From contig JALOMO010000001.1 in NCBI GenBank assembly GCA_025455395.1, positions 1 to 54,796 on the forward strand: a DNA stretch of 54,796 bases. The letters run 5' to 3'. The stretch comes from Bacteroidales bacterium. Its GTDB lineage: Bacteria > Bacteroidota > Bacteroidia > Bacteroidales > VadinHA17. Positions 26,533 through 35,113 of the stretch are shown here, one piece after another (positions within the stretch are counted from its first letter, which is position 1; every line of letters begins with the position of its first letter). The position numbers and the translations under genes are program-made. A model generated the notes under the pieces. It was not told where the DNA came from, ran no database searches, and saw only the letters and a program-made list of their open reading frames with translations.

Positions 26533-27123
26533 ATGAATCTGAAAGATATTCTGGCGATTTCCGGTGAAGGAACCCTCTTCAAGTTCATTGCGCAGGGTAA
26601 AAATGCGGTTATTGTGGAGAACCTTGAGACTGGCCGGCGCCTGAGTGCAGGAGCCACCGCAAAAGTAAGCGCTCTGGAGGAGATAGCAATATTTACGACT
26701 GGCGAAGACATGCCATTGGGCAAAGTTATGGACAGAATATGGGAGAAGGAGAACGGCGGTGAGACCATCTCTCATAAGCTCCCTGATGCTGAGCTTAAGA
26801 AGTACTTTATTGAAGCTCTTCCCGAGTATGACCGAACCAGGGTTTATACATCGGATATAAAGAAGGTACTGCACTGGTATAACATCCTTCATAAGCTAAA
26901 TCTTCTGGTGAAGGAGGAAGAGGTTGAGGCTGAGGCTGAGGCTAAGGCTGAGGCTGAGGCTGAGGCTGAGGTTAAGGCTAAGGCTAAGGCTAAGGCTAAG
27001 GCTAAGGCTGAGGCTGAGGTTAAGGTTAAGGTTAAGGCTGAGGAAGGGGCTTCGAAAAAGGAAGGAGTAAAGACAGGCACCGGGAAGAAGGGTGCAAAGA
27101 AGAAGCCAACCGGGGAAGAGTGA
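26533..27123 (+). CDS. DUF5606-like Bacteroidota protein with repeat-encoded charged tail
   Basis: Residues 1 to about 128 (MNLKDILAISGEGTLFKFIA, VIVENLETGRRLSAGATAKV, SALEEIAIFTTGEDMPLGKV) match what I recall of DUF5606, a small conserved Bacteroidota family of unknown function that is typically about 130-150 residues long. The last about 68 residues are an Ala-Glu / Ala-Lys / Val-Lys tail encoded mostly by a 6-base tandem tract (26920-27045), ending in a basic KKGAKKKPTGEE. The tail looks like a lineage-specific addition and is probably disordered or a single charged helix. The agmatinase-family gene starts one base after its stop codon. Confidence 0.8.
   Translation: MNLKDILAISGEGTLFKFIAQGKNAVIVENLETGRRLSAGATAKVSALEEIAIFTTGEDMPLGKVMDRIWEKENGGETISHKLPDAELKKYFIEALPEYDRTRVYTSDIKKVLHWYNILHKLNLLVKEEEVEAEAEAKAEAEAEAEVKAKAKAKAKAKAEAEVKVKVKAEEGASKKEGVKTGTGKKGAKKKPTGEE
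26920..27045 (+). repeat. Hexamer tract encoding the DUF5606 protein tail
   Basis: About twenty consecutive units of GAGGCT, AAGGCT, GAGGTT or AAGGTT, all in frame with the gene, give Glu-Ala, Lys-Ala, Glu-Val and Lys-Val. The period is a multiple of three, so copy-number change would keep the frame. Confidence 0.9.
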
Positions 27124-27124
27124 T

Positions 27125-27973
27125 ATGGCCGTTACTAATTTTGGCGGTGATGAGGTGGTCTATGGTTATGATGAATCAGAGATCATTATCATTCCTGTGC
27201 CATATGACGCCACAAGCACATATATAAAGGGTGCTGACAAGGGCCCGGCAGCTATACTCGATGCCTCTCCGGCTCTTGAATTTTATGATATTGAGACAGG
27301 CACTGAGGCTCACAGGAAGGGTATTTTCACCATGCCACCATTGGTTACCGGGCCTGATCCGGAGGAGGTGACAGAGGCTGTCTTCAGAACAGTATCAGGG
27401 CTCCTGGCTGAGAAGCGTTTTCCGGTGCTCATGGGAGGAAACCACACAGTGAGCGTAGGAGCATTCAGAGCTGTAGCTTCTGTTTTTACCAACCTGACCA
27501 TTCTGCAGTTGGATGCCCACTCTGATCTCAGACCGCTATATGAGGGCTCCCCGCTGAATCATGCCTGTGTCATGTCAAGAGCGAAGGAATGTGCTCCCGT
27601 TCTGCAGGTTGGCATCAGGAGCATGGCTTATGAGGAGCTGCCATATGCTGACAGCAGCAGGATCTTTTATGCTCATGAACTGTGGGCTGACAGGTCATTA
27701 TATGCCCGGGCCGCTGATCTCCTGACGGAGAACGTTTATATTACGGTAGACCTTGACGTATTTGACCCATCAGTAATGCCTTCAACCGGTACGCCTGAAC
27801 CGGGTGGCCCCGATTACAGGGAGGTGATGGCATTTCTCAGGGAGGTTTTCAGGAGATACAATGTTGTTGGCTTTGACGTTGTGGAGTTATGTCCATCGGA
27901 GACAAACAAGGCTCCCGACTTCATGGCGGCAAAGATCATTTACCAGATGCTCAGCTATAAATACTCAGGTTGA
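27125..27973 (+). CDS. speB: Agmatinase/arginase-family ureohydrolase
   Basis: A 282-residue manganese ureohydrolase, probably agmatinase (agmatine to putrescine and urea). Metal ligands are visible in MGGNHTVSVGAF (His), LQLDAHSDLR (Asp-x-His-x-Asp) and TVDLDVFDPSVMPSTGTPEP (Asp-x-Asp). The first motif has GGNH in place of the commoner GGDH, and a G in PEPGGP fits agmatinase better than arginase. A start at 27092 would overlap the previous gene; the ATG at 27125 (MAVTNFGGDE) is preferred and lies one base after its stop. The exact substrate is not proven by sequence. Confidence 0.88.
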   Translation: MAVTNFGGDEVVYGYDESEIIIIPVPYDATSTYIKGADKGPAAILDASPALEFYDIETGTEAHRKGIFTMPPLVTGPDPEEVTEAVFRTVSGLLAEKRFPVLMGGNHTVSVGAFRAVASVFTNLTILQLDAHSDLRPLYEGSPLNHACVMSRAKECAPVLQVGIRSMAYEELPYADSSRIFYAHELWADRSLYARAADLLTENVYITVDLDVFDPSVMPSTGTPEPGGPDYREVMAFLREVFRRYNVVGFDVVELCPSETNKAPDFMAAKIIYQMLSYKYSG

Positions 27974-27984
27974 GGTTTTTATTA

Positions 27985-28767
27985 TTACTTATCCTGTTTC
28001 TTTGCCTCCTCCCAGATGACATTCATCTCATCAAGGGTCATATCATGCAGTGATCTCCCCTGTGCAAGAGTCTGCTGCTCCAGGTAGTTAAACCTGCTGA
28101 TGAACTTCCTGTTTGTCCTTTCCAGTGCTGTTTCCGGGTCAATTTCATAAAGCCGGGCAGCATTAATTATTGAAAAGAAGAGATCACCCAGTTCGCTTTC
28201 GATATCTTCTCTTTTACCGGCTGCCACTTCGTGCTTCAGCTCATTAAGTTCCTCTGTAACCTTGTCCCATATCTGTTCCCGGTTTTCCCAGTCAAAACCC
28301 ACACCCCTAACCTTTTCCTGTATCCTGTTGGCTTTCACTGTCGCCGGCAGTGATGCCGGGACTCCGGATAATACCGGTTTATATTCAAGCTGTTCATTCA
28401 TTTTAAGCTTTTCCCAGTTCTCTTCCACCTCCCTTGCACCACGTGTTACACTGACATCACCGAAGACGTGAGGGTGCCTGTAGACAAGTTTCTCGTTTAT
28501 ACCCTCAAGAACATCGCCCATATCAAAGTGACCTTCCTCCGAACCAATCAATGAGTAGAATACTATATGCAACATAAGGTCTCCCAACTCTTTTTTGAGA
28601 CTGTCATAGTCATTCATAATAATGGCTTCGGCAAGCTCATAAGTCTCTTCAATGGTAAGCTTTCTAAGGGTCTCCTTGGTCTGCTTCTGATCCCATGGAC
28701 ACTTCACTCTCAGCTCATCCATGATATCCAGGAGCCTGCTGAATTCTTTGATCGTTCTGTCTCTCAT
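27985..28767 (-). CDS. mazG: Nucleoside triphosphate pyrophosphohydrolase MazG
   Basis: A 260-residue enzyme hydrolysing NTPs or dNTPs to monophosphates, generally seen as housecleaning. It has two MazG helical domains. The N-terminal one contains KCPWDQKQTKETLRKLTIEE, TYELAEAI and ELGDLMLHIVFYS; the second contains GFDWENREQIWDKVTEELNE and ESELGDLFFSIINAARLYEI, with the EExxE and ELGD metal ligands. It is convergent with the agmatinase-family gene (11-base gap, no hairpin) and lies 15 bases after the SAM-adenosyltransferase-like gene on the same strand. Confidence 0.95.
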   Translation of the reverse strand: MRDRTIKEFSRLLDIMDELRVKCPWDQKQTKETLRKLTIEETYELAEAIIMNDYDSLKKELGDLMLHIVFYSLIGSEEGHFDMGDVLEGINEKLVYRHPHVFGDVSVTRGAREVEENWEKLKMNEQLEYKPVLSGVPASLPATVKANRIQEKVRGVGFDWENREQIWDKVTEELNELKHEVAAGKREDIESELGDLFFSIINAARLYEIDPETALERTNRKFISRFNYLEQQTLAQGRSLHDMTLDEMNVIWEEAKKQDK

Positions 28768-28782
28768 TCGTGGTTCAATATT

Positions 28783-29583
28783 TCAAAAAAGTCCGTTACC
28801 TGCCTGTGTGCTGCTTCTGACTTCAACCCGCACTGCATCACCTGTTTCGATTCCGAACAGTTGACAGAGATTGGCTCCGTTGACAGATACTTCAAGCAGA
28901 TCGATGCTGTTAAATCGTGACAGCAGTTCACCTACAGGTTCGTCGCTGTAACAAAGGCTTATTTTTTCAGTATGATACTTGTTGCTTTTAATGAGTATCC
29001 GGAATGCCCTGCCATCAAATACTCTTGAGAAAATTTCCCGGGTTATGTTTGTGATTGCATTGCCATATGAGTCAATGAAGATGACGCTTCCGATAATCAC
29101 ATCGCGATCAATGGTGGCCCTGAGCGGAACTCTCTCAGATACTCCTTTCACCTTTCTTCCGAGTGACTCTGGATTCTTGCCGTCGTTTATAGCTGCTGCA
29201 GCCCTGACGAAAAGAGAAATCTCATCACTCAGTTCATGGTTGTCAAGGGAAATTGTCAGGTCAGGCTCTGAGTTGAGTATAAGGTTAAAGATGCCGTTAT
29301 CAGCCCCGATGAACCAGTGTCCCCTGGCTTTTACCAGCAGATGAGGCTGCTGCCCTGACCCTTCGCTGCTGATAAAAATAAGATGTATTGTGCCTTCCGG
29401 GTAATGGCTGAAGGTGTTTCTGATGACAAAGGCACCGTGACTGATGTTCAGTGGAGGGATAGCGGAGGCATTGTTTATCACCACCGCCCCCGGACAGAGG
29501 CTGCTCAACTTGCCCCTCAGTATCCCGTGAAAGAAATCATCCTCTCTCCACTCAGTCGTCAGTGTGATAATTGCCATCCTCAA
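28783..29583 (-). CDS. SAM hydroxide adenosyltransferase-like (DUF62) protein with altered active-site motifs
   Basis: A 266-residue protein of the fluorinase/chlorinase/SAM-hydroxide-adenosyltransferase fold. Family marks are IITLTTEWREDDFFHGILRG, AIPPLNISHGAFVIRNTFSH, GTIHLIFI, HWFIGADNGIFNLIL and VIFIDSYGNAITNI. Several normally conserved residues differ: TTD is TTE (Glu11), the usual D-I-T/S-H is NNAS (37-40), and the VIDPGVG...R segment is FISSEGSGQQ (70-79), so the Asp and Arg of the catalytic Asp-Arg-His set are missing. Some Bacteroidota relatives may share part of this. A promoter-like TATCTTTG lies at 29602-29595. It may bind SAM or adenosine without the known hydrolysis. Confidence 0.8.
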   Translation of the reverse strand: MRMAIITLTTEWREDDFFHGILRGKLSSLCPGAVVINNASAIPPLNISHGAFVIRNTFSHYPEGTIHLIFISSEGSGQQPHLLVKARGHWFIGADNGIFNLILNSEPDLTISLDNHELSDEISLFVRAAAAINDGKNPESLGRKVKGVSERVPLRATIDRDVIIGSVIFIDSYGNAITNITREIFSRVFDGRAFRILIKSNKYHTEKISLCYSDEPVGELLSRFNSIDLLEVSVNGANLCQLFGIETGDAVRVEVRSSTQAGNGLF

Positions 29584-29710
29584 AATAGTTATAGCAAAGA
29601 TAATCTTCTGAAAAAAATAAACTTACTTTGTAAGCAGCCTGTAAGAAAATTTTAAACATATTGTAAGTGTTTGACAAACAACGAGTAGGGAAAAAAGAAC
29701 AGCTGAGAGG

Positions 29711-30682
29711 ATGACAGAGAGAGTGATTTTACTTGAAGGTATAGACCCTGTATTGCTATTTGGCCCTGGCAACAGGCTGCTTGACCAGATACAGGGATAT
29801 TTCCCGAAGATAAAGATCATTGCAAGGGGAAGTGAGATAAAATGTGTTGGTGAGGCTGAGGAGGTCTCACTCTTTGCCGGAAAGATCGGCGAGTTGCTTG
29901 ATTATTACCGTAATTATAACAGGGTTGATGAAAATGATCTTGAGAGGCTTCTTCTTGATGATGATCACATGCGAACAGCCTCCAGCGGTGATTTTGAGGA
30001 TGCTCTTGTCTTTGGCACAAACGGCCGGCCTGTCAGGGCCCGGACCGTAAACCAGCTTTTACTTGTAAAGGAGTATAATGCCAATGATCTGATCATTGCT
30101 GAGGGACCAGCAGGAACGGGAAAGACCTACACAGCCATTGCTCTGGCAGTAAGGGCGCTGAAGAACCATGAAGTGAAGAAGATTGTTCTTACACGCCCGG
30201 CAGTGGAAGCAGGTGAAAGGCTCGGTTTTCTTCCCGGTGATATGAAGGATAAGCTTGACCCTTACCTGCAGCCGTTGTATGACGCCCTGCACGATATGAT
30301 ACCGTTCCGGAAACTTGAACAATGGATTGAAGATGGAACCGTACAGATTGCACCTCTGGCTTTCATGCGGGGACGAACTCTCGAGAACAGCTTCGTCATA
30401 CTGGATGAAGCACAGAATGCAACGGTCAACCAGCTTAAAATGTTCCTTACCCGCATGGGAATGAATTCAAAGTTCATTCTTACAGGTGATACCACACAGA
30501 TAGACCTGCCCAGAAGAAGTGAATCAGGGTTGCTGCAGGCGATACGTCTGCTCACCGGTATTGACGGAATTTCAGTTATCCGTTTCGATGAAAGGGATAT
30601 CGTCAGGCACCGCCTGGTGAAACATATTGTGCGGGCTTATGATACTGAGGAGAAAAATCAGAAGGAGGAAAAGAACAATTAA
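29711..30682 (+). CDS. phoH: PhoH-family ATPase
   Basis: A 323-residue P-loop ATPase with a helicase-like core, linked in other bacteria to RNA metabolism and phosphate stress. The N-terminal region (1-110) has a KH-like pattern ([20 protein letters not shown]). Walker A is GPAGTGKT at 132-139; [20 protein letters not shown] follows; Walker B is VILDEAQN at about 229-236; then [16 protein letters not shown]. All are family marks. purC follows after 11 bases, a linkage frequent in Bacteroidota. The 127-base divergent spacer on the left has no clear promoter for this gene. Confidence 0.95.
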   Translation: MTERVILLEGIDPVLLFGPGNRLLDQIQGYFPKIKIIARGSEIKCVGEAEEVSLFAGKIGELLDYYRNYNRVDENDLERLLLDDDHMRTASSGDFEDALVFGTNGRPVRARTVNQLLLVKEYNANDLIIAEGPAGTGKTYTAIALAVRALKNHEVKKIVLTRPAVEAGERLGFLPGDMKDKLDPYLQPLYDALHDMIPFRKLEQWIEDGTVQIAPLAFMRGRTLENSFVILDEAQNATVNQLKMFLTRMGMNSKFILTGDTTQIDLPRRSESGLLQAIRLLTGIDGISVIRFDERDIVRHRLVKHIVRAYDTEEKNQKEEKNN

Positions 30683-30693
30683 AGCAATATATC

Positions 30694-31647
30694 ATGTCAA
30701 AAGCAATTACAGGAACTGATTTCAAATTTCCGGGACAGAAAAGCATTTATAAAGGTAAAGTAAGGGATGTCTATAATATTGATGACAAGTACCTTCTGAT
30801 GGTGGTCACTGACCGTATCTCGGCATTCGATGTGGTACTGCCCGAGGGTATACCTTATAAGGGCCAGGTATTGAACCAGATAGCTGCCATGTTCCTTGAG
30901 AAGGTAAAAGATATAGTCCCTGTTTGGAATATCGCCACTCCCGATCCGAACGTGACGGTTGGGCACTGGTGCCAGCCTTATCCGGTTGAAATGATAGTAA
31001 GAGGTTACCTGACTGGCAGTTCATGGAGAACATACAAATCAGGTGCACGTGAACTGTGCGGGATACCACTCCCCGATGGAATGAGAGAGCACCAGCGATT
31101 TGAGAAACCGCTCATTACACCTACAACAAAGGCCGAGCATGGAAAGCATGATGAGGATATTTCTGCCGGGGAGATAATCAGCTCAGGGCTTGTGGCTGAA
31201 GAAGAGTACCGCATGCTTGAGGACTATTCGATGAAACTCTTCATGAAGGGTTCAGAAATAGCTGCAGCACATGGCCTGATACTTGTTGATACGAAATATG
31301 AGTTCGGGAAACGTGATGGTAAAATCTACCTCATAGACGAGATTCATACACCTGACAGTTCGCGTTACTTCTATGCCGATGGATACGAAGAGCGTTTTGC
31401 CAGGGGTGAGCAGCAAAGGCAGCTTTCGAAGGAATTCGTGCGGGAGTGGCTGATGGCTAACGGTTTCCAGGGCAGAAGCGGGGAGAAGGTCCCTGAAATG
31501 ACTAAGGAATTTGTGACAGAGATATCTGAGCGGTATATTGAGTTGTATGAAAAGATCACAGGACAGAGGTTTGTTAAAGCAGAAGGTGATGAGCCGGTCA
31601 GAAGGATTGAAAGAAATGTTAAAGCATTTCTTACCGACCTGAAATAA
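30694..31647 (+). CDS. purC: Phosphoribosylaminoimidazole-succinocarboxamide (SAICAR) synthase
   Basis: This ATP-dependent ligase joins CAIR and aspartate in de novo purine synthesis. It is a 317-residue, eukaryote-like long form. Family motifs include [77 protein letters not shown] and [14 protein letters not shown]. It lies 11 bases after phoH. Confidence 0.96.
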   Translation: MSKAITGTDFKFPGQKSIYKGKVRDVYNIDDKYLLMVVTDRISAFDVVLPEGIPYKGQVLNQIAAMFLEKVKDIVPVWNIATPDPNVTVGHWCQPYPVEMIVRGYLTGSSWRTYKSGARELCGIPLPDGMREHQRFEKPLITPTTKAEHGKHDEDISAGEIISSGLVAEEEYRMLEDYSMKLFMKGSEIAAAHGLILVDTKYEFGKRDGKIYLIDEIHTPDSSRYFYADGYEERFARGEQQRQLSKEFVREWLMANGFQGRSGEKVPEMTKEFVTEISERYIELYEKITGQRFVKAEGDEPVRRIERNVKAFLTDLK

Positions 31648-31673
31648 AGAGCCTTGAAAGCTGTTATCTGAGT

Positions 31674-33668
31674 ATGAAAATAAAATCTTCAATGAACGAC
31701 GTAGTTTTTCCAGCTCCAAAACAAGTTCTGAAAGGATTCTTGATTATTGCGGCACTGTTGGTTTCTTCAATAATGGCAGCCCAGGTGCCGGTTGAGATGT
31801 CAAAACAGAAGATAGTTGTAGCGGGTAAGATATTCTATATGCATACTGTTCAGAAGGGACAGACTCTCTACTCAATATCAAAGGCATACAATGTTAAGGT
31901 TGATGATATCACACACGAGAATGTGATACCGGAAAACGGGATAAAGGAGGGTCAGATGCTTAAGATACCCGCCTCATCAACACCTCCTGCGGCAGACCAG
32001 AAGGCATCAGTTACAAAGGGGGAGGTGCCGATTCCACAGACAAACGTGCAGACCCCTCCGAAGACAACCCCACCTGTAACTACCGGTGCCGGAGCAGCAA
32101 CGGCAACAACAGCCTCAACCTCAGCCTCAGCCTCAATCCCAACCTCAACCTCAAAAAGCCCTGCCACGCAGGACCCAAGGTTCATATACCACAGAGTTCT
32201 TAAAGGAGAGACCCTCTCATCAGTCTCACGCGAATACGGCATCTCTGTCAGGGAACTTAAGAAAGCAAACCAGGGTTTGCTCTTCCCCCGTGAAGGTGAC
32301 TACCTTATGATACCGCGAGACAAAGTCTCTGTGGGTAAGGCAGAAAAACAGCAGCCACAGGTAACGGAGCAGGTAATAATTTCCGGTACGGAATCAGACA
32401 CAATCGCTGTATCAGACACACTTAAAGCTTTTACGGTCCCGTCAGATAAGACTGTGATAACAGAACTTAGAGGTTCGGTGAAGGTTGCGGTACTGTTGCC
32501 GTTTTTCATAAATGAAAACAGCGTACGATCGTATATTGACTCAACAAAAAAAGACTCAAAGGGAAAGAAGATATATAAGGAAGTTGTCATGCCAGGTGAG
32601 TGGATATATGAGGGAAGCATACCATTCATTGAAGTTTATGAAGGTATCCTTATCGCTGTTGACAGTCTGCGTACGCTGGGACTTACAGTAGAGCTTGATG
32701 TTTATGATACCGGGGGAGGTACCGATCAGATAAGCAACCTTATCTCTTCCGGGCAACTCATTGATGTTGACCTCATAATAGGGCCGGTCTATTCAAATAA
32801 TCTTAGTCTTCTTTCATCGTGGGCCACCGGTCACTCGATCCCGGTTGTCTCACCGGTGCCACTCCGTGACCAGAATATACTCAGCAACAGACCGACTCTC
32901 TTCAGGGTGCACCCTTCTTTAAGTGTGGCACAGGATATATCAGTGGCTGAGCTAAGATCGCACAGAGGCAGTAACATCGTTTTTCTATATTCAGATACTC
33001 TCATGAGTGATCCGCTGACCTCAGAGTACTGGAACAGGATATCACTAGCCATGCAGCCTGCGGGACCTGATGACAGTACGATTGTTACACCGCAGTATTT
33101 TACCGGAATGATTCCCAGGAATGATACTTACAGGGGGGTAAGCACCTTTGAGGGCCTTTTGAAACCCGACAGGGAAAATATAATTATCCTTGCCACCACT
33201 GAGACGCCAAAGGTAAGTTCTGCATTCTCCACGCTGCATACCCTTTCACGTAAGTATAGCGTTAAAGTGATGGGCTATCCTGAGATCAGATCCCTGGAGA
33301 CAATCGATCTTAAATATTACTATGATCTTGAGCTTTTTATCCCTACTGAGAGCTTTATTGATTTTAACAGCAGCGCAGCATCATCTTTCATAAAATCATT
33401 CAGGAAAAATTTTGGTACCGAACCGATGGCGGAGAGTTTTGCCTGGAGAGGCTTTGATATTGCATTCTATTTCATTGGTGGCATCGCGAGCCATGGCAGC
33501 GCCTTCCTCTCTGACCCCGGCATCTTTAACCCGGCACTCCTTTGTCTTGAGCCGGACTTCAGAAGGAATAGCCGCAATGACGGGTATGAGAATAAGGGAA
33601 TGTTCATCATGCATTACAGGAAGGATATGACAATCGAGGTCATAAAACCGGCCCACCCCGGATATTGA
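31674..33668 (+). CDS. LysM-domain protein with periplasmic-binding (type I) domain
   Basis: A 664-residue envelope protein. After a signal segment (LIIAALLVSSIMAAQ, about 22-38) there are two LysM domains, which bind peptidoglycan: about 53-100 (YMHTVQKGQTLYSISKAYNV) and about 163-208 (YHRVLKGETLSSVSREYGIS). They are joined by a low-complexity Thr/Ser/Ala/Pro linker that includes a hexamer-repeat tract. From about 265 to the end the sequence resembles the type I periplasmic-binding fold (VKVAVLLPFFINENSV, DVDLIIGPVYSNNLSLLSSW, NIVFLYSD, AESFAWRGFDIAFYFIGGIA). This architecture recurs in Bacteroidota. The ligand is unknown, and the protein may be a scaffold or sensor near the cell wall rather than a transporter part. 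Confidence 0.87.
   Translation: MKIKSSMNDVVFPAPKQVLKGFLIIAALLVSSIMAAQVPVEMSKQKIVVAGKIFYMHTVQKGQTLYSISKAYNVKVDDITHENVIPENGIKEGQMLKIPASSTPPAADQKASVTKGEVPIPQTNVQTPPKTTPPVTTGAGAATATTASTSASASIPTSTSKSPATQDPRFIYHRVLKGETLSSVSREYGISVRELKKANQGLLFPREGDYLMIPRDKVSVGKAEKQQPQVTEQVIISGTESDTIAVSDTLKAFTVPSDKTVITELRGSVKVAVLLPFFINENSVRSYIDSTKKDSKGKKIYKEVVMPGEWIYEGSIPFIEVYEGILIAVDSLRTLGLTVELDVYDTGGGTDQISNLISSGQLIDVDLIIGPVYSNNLSLLSSWATGHSIPVVSPVPLRDQNILSNRPTLFRVHPSLSVAQDISVAELRSHRGSNIVFLYSDTLMSDPLTSEYWNRISLAMQPAGPDDSTIVTPQYFTGMIPRNDTYRGVSTFEGLLKPDRENIIILATTETPKVSSAFSTLHTLSRKYSVKVMGYPEIRSLETIDLKYYYDLELFIPTESFIDFNSSAASSFIKSFRKNFGTEPMAESFAWRGFDIAFYFIGGIASHGSAFLSDPGIFNPALLCLEPDFRRNSRNDGYENKGMFIMHYRKDMTIEVIKPAHPGY
32113..32154 (+). 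repeat. Hexamer tract in the LysM-protein linker
   Basis: Seven in-frame 6-base units of CCTCAA, CCTCAG or TCCCAA, with the codon boundary shifted, encode Thr-Ser, Ala-Ser and Ile-Pro dipeptides between the two LysM domains. It is the reverse complement of the GAGGCT/GAGGTT family at 26920-27045. Confidence 0.85.
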
Positions 33669-33744
33669 GAACGTACCTTGTTTAATAAGAGGTCCGAGTG
33701 GAATATTTCAGGCTTTTCAGTTGTCTATTACATGAACTTCGGAT

Positions 33745-34299
33745 ATGACTTACAATGGTCTTACAGATGAGCAGCTTGTCAGTCTTGCACTTAACGGAGA
33801 CAGGCAGGCCTTCAGTGAGATCGTTGAAAGATACAGGAGAATGGTAGCCAGAACTGTGAAGGGGATGCTCGGGGATAATGTTTATGCGGAAGATATAGGA
33901 CAGGATGTCTTTGTCAGGCTCTATAACTCTCTCTCTGAATTCAGGGGCGAAGCAAAGCTTGCTACTTATATAAACAAAATTGCTGTTAACCTGACTCTTA
34001 ATGAGATAAAAAGAAGGAAGAGGTCATCAGGAGTATTTGTAAATGACAGCCAGCTGCAGGATACGCTATACGACGTGACTGATGAGAACGATCATGACAG
34101 GCGTGATACAAAGGAGATTATAGGGAGGGCACTGGCAAAGCTTGAGCCCGGATTCAGGGCGGTGGTGGTAATGAGAATGCTTGAAGGATACTCAACAAAG
34201 GAAACGGCCGAGGTGCTTGGAATACCGATGGGAACAGTTCTTTCAAGACTCTCAAGGGCACAGGAACAGTTAAAGATGATCATACAGGAGTACAGATGA
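33745..34299 (+). CDS. ECF-family RNA polymerase sigma factor
   Basis: A 184-residue sigma-70 family regulator with only domains 2 and 4. Sigma2 covers about 8-95 (DRQAFSEIVERYRRMVARTV, YAEDIGQDVFVRLYNSLSEF, LATYINKIAVNLTLNEIKRR) and sigma4 about 120-180 (LAKLEPGFRAVVVMRMLEGY, STKETAEVLGIPMGTVLSRL). It heads a tight three-gene run. The next gene starts within its stop (ATGA overlap) and encodes a small membrane protein in the place where an anti-sigma factor is usual. The target regulon is not evident, and no consensus promoter is seen in the 76 bases upstream. Confidence 0.93.
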   Translation: MTYNGLTDEQLVSLALNGDRQAFSEIVERYRRMVARTVKGMLGDNVYAEDIGQDVFVRLYNSLSEFRGEAKLATYINKIAVNLTLNEIKRRKRSSGVFVNDSQLQDTLYDVTDENDHDRRDTKEIIGRALAKLEPGFRAVVVMRMLEGYSTKETAEVLGIPMGTVLSRLSRAQEQLKMIIQEYR

Positions 34300-34649
34300 A
34301 GAAGGAAAAGATATTACGACTCGTGGAATTGCTTGGTGATGACTATCTGCCTGCTGAAGAGGAGAAGGCCCTCCTGGCAGACATAAGAGCCTCTTTTGAT
34401 TTTAATAAAGGCTTTACCGGCAGAGTGATGCAAAGGCTTGAGGGCCTTGAGCCGGGAAGACTCTATGATGGTGTCATCATATCTATGAATTCACTCTTTT
34501 TAAGGATTGCCATCACCGGTGCAGCGGCAATTATCCTGCTGGCTGTGTCAGTCTTTCTTTCCGGTGGTGACTTATCATTCGAGACACTTCTGGGCCTGGG
34601 TAACACAACAGAGGAGGGTATGATATCACTGCTCTCCGGTAATTATTGA
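34296..34649 (+). CDS. Small membrane protein, candidate anti-sigma factor
   Basis: A 117-residue protein with a charged cytoplasmic N-terminal region of about 65 residues (KKEKILRLVELLGDDYLPAE, EEKALLADIRASFDFNKG) and one membrane helix (LRIAITGAAAIILLAVSVFL, about 69-90). A short outer tail of about 27 residues follows. Its size, topology and four-base overlap with the sigma factor gene are those of anti-sigma factors. It lacks a His-Cys-Cys zinc motif, so it would not be a ZAS-type protein. Function is inferred from context only. Confidence 0.75.
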   Translation: MKKEKILRLVELLGDDYLPAEEEKALLADIRASFDFNKGFTGRVMQRLEGLEPGRLYDGVIISMNSLFLRIAITGAAAIILLAVSVFLSGGDLSFETLLGLGNTTEEGMISLLSGNY

Positions 34650-34654
34650 TAACG

Positions 34655-35113
34655 ATGAAAACAAGAGCAATAATAATTGTAGTCGCCACTCTGCTGATAG
34701 GGTTTTTCCTCGGAATGCTCACTTCTGCCCAGATAAGGCATTCAAAACTGAAGAAGATGCGCATGTCAGTCAGCGGCAGGGATTTCGCAGAGATGATGAT
34801 GGATGTCATCAATCCTGATGATAAGCAGCGCCTCGAGCTTGAGAAAGTTATGAAGCACTATGAAAAGCAGACGCGCGAGATGCAGTCAGAGTTCAGACGG
34901 GATTTTGATTCAGTATCAACGGCATTTAAGAAGGATATTGATACACTTCTTACACCTGATCAGCTGGCAAGGGTACGCGAAATGGAGTCAAGAAACCGTG
35001 AGATTATGAAAAAGATGGACAGGAGCAGGCACGAGTGGCCATATCACAAAGGTGACAGGGGGGGCAAACCATTCAGTAAGCGGGATGCCCCTAAGGGTCA
35101 GCCTCATCCCTGA
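34655..35113 (+). CDS. Membrane-anchored periplasmic protein with CpxP/Spy-like helices and His-rich tail
   Basis: A 152-residue protein with an N-terminal membrane segment (RAIIIVVATLLIGFFLGMLT). A long charged helical region follows, with LELEKVMKHYEKQTREMQSE and LLTPDQLARVREMESRNREI. The LTPDQ...R/K pattern is found in LTxxQ-type periplasmic proteins (CpxP, Spy, heavy-metal resistance sensors). The C-terminus is rich in His, Lys and Gly (HEWPYHKGDRGGKPFSKRDA). An in-frame TTG at 34646 overlaps the previous stop, but the ATG at 34655 is the ordinary choice. With the sigma and anti-sigma-like genes it suggests an envelope-stress or metal-sensing unit. Its end overlaps the convergent TPR gene by ten bases. 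Confidence 0.72.
   Translation: MKTRAIIIVVATLLIGFFLGMLTSAQIRHSKLKKMRMSVSGRDFAEMMMDVINPDDKQRLELEKVMKHYEKQTREMQSEFRRDFDSVSTAFKKDIDTLLTPDQLARVREMESRNREIMKKMDRSRHEWPYHKGDRGGKPFSKRDAPKGQPHP

Noticed and set aside
26299-26892. 197-residue minus-strand frame opposite the DnaJ and DUF5606-like genes
   Set aside because: It spans the 3' end of one real gene and the 5' part of another in antisense; no conserved feature.
26889-27080. Hydrophobic-looking LALALA frame on the minus strand
   Set aside because: It is the reverse reading of the hexamer tract in the DUF5606-like gene; no start context or conserved part.
32086-32310. Gln-Pro-rich frame overlapping the LysM protein
   Set aside because: A shifted-frame reading of the CCTCAA hexamers inside a well-supported gene.
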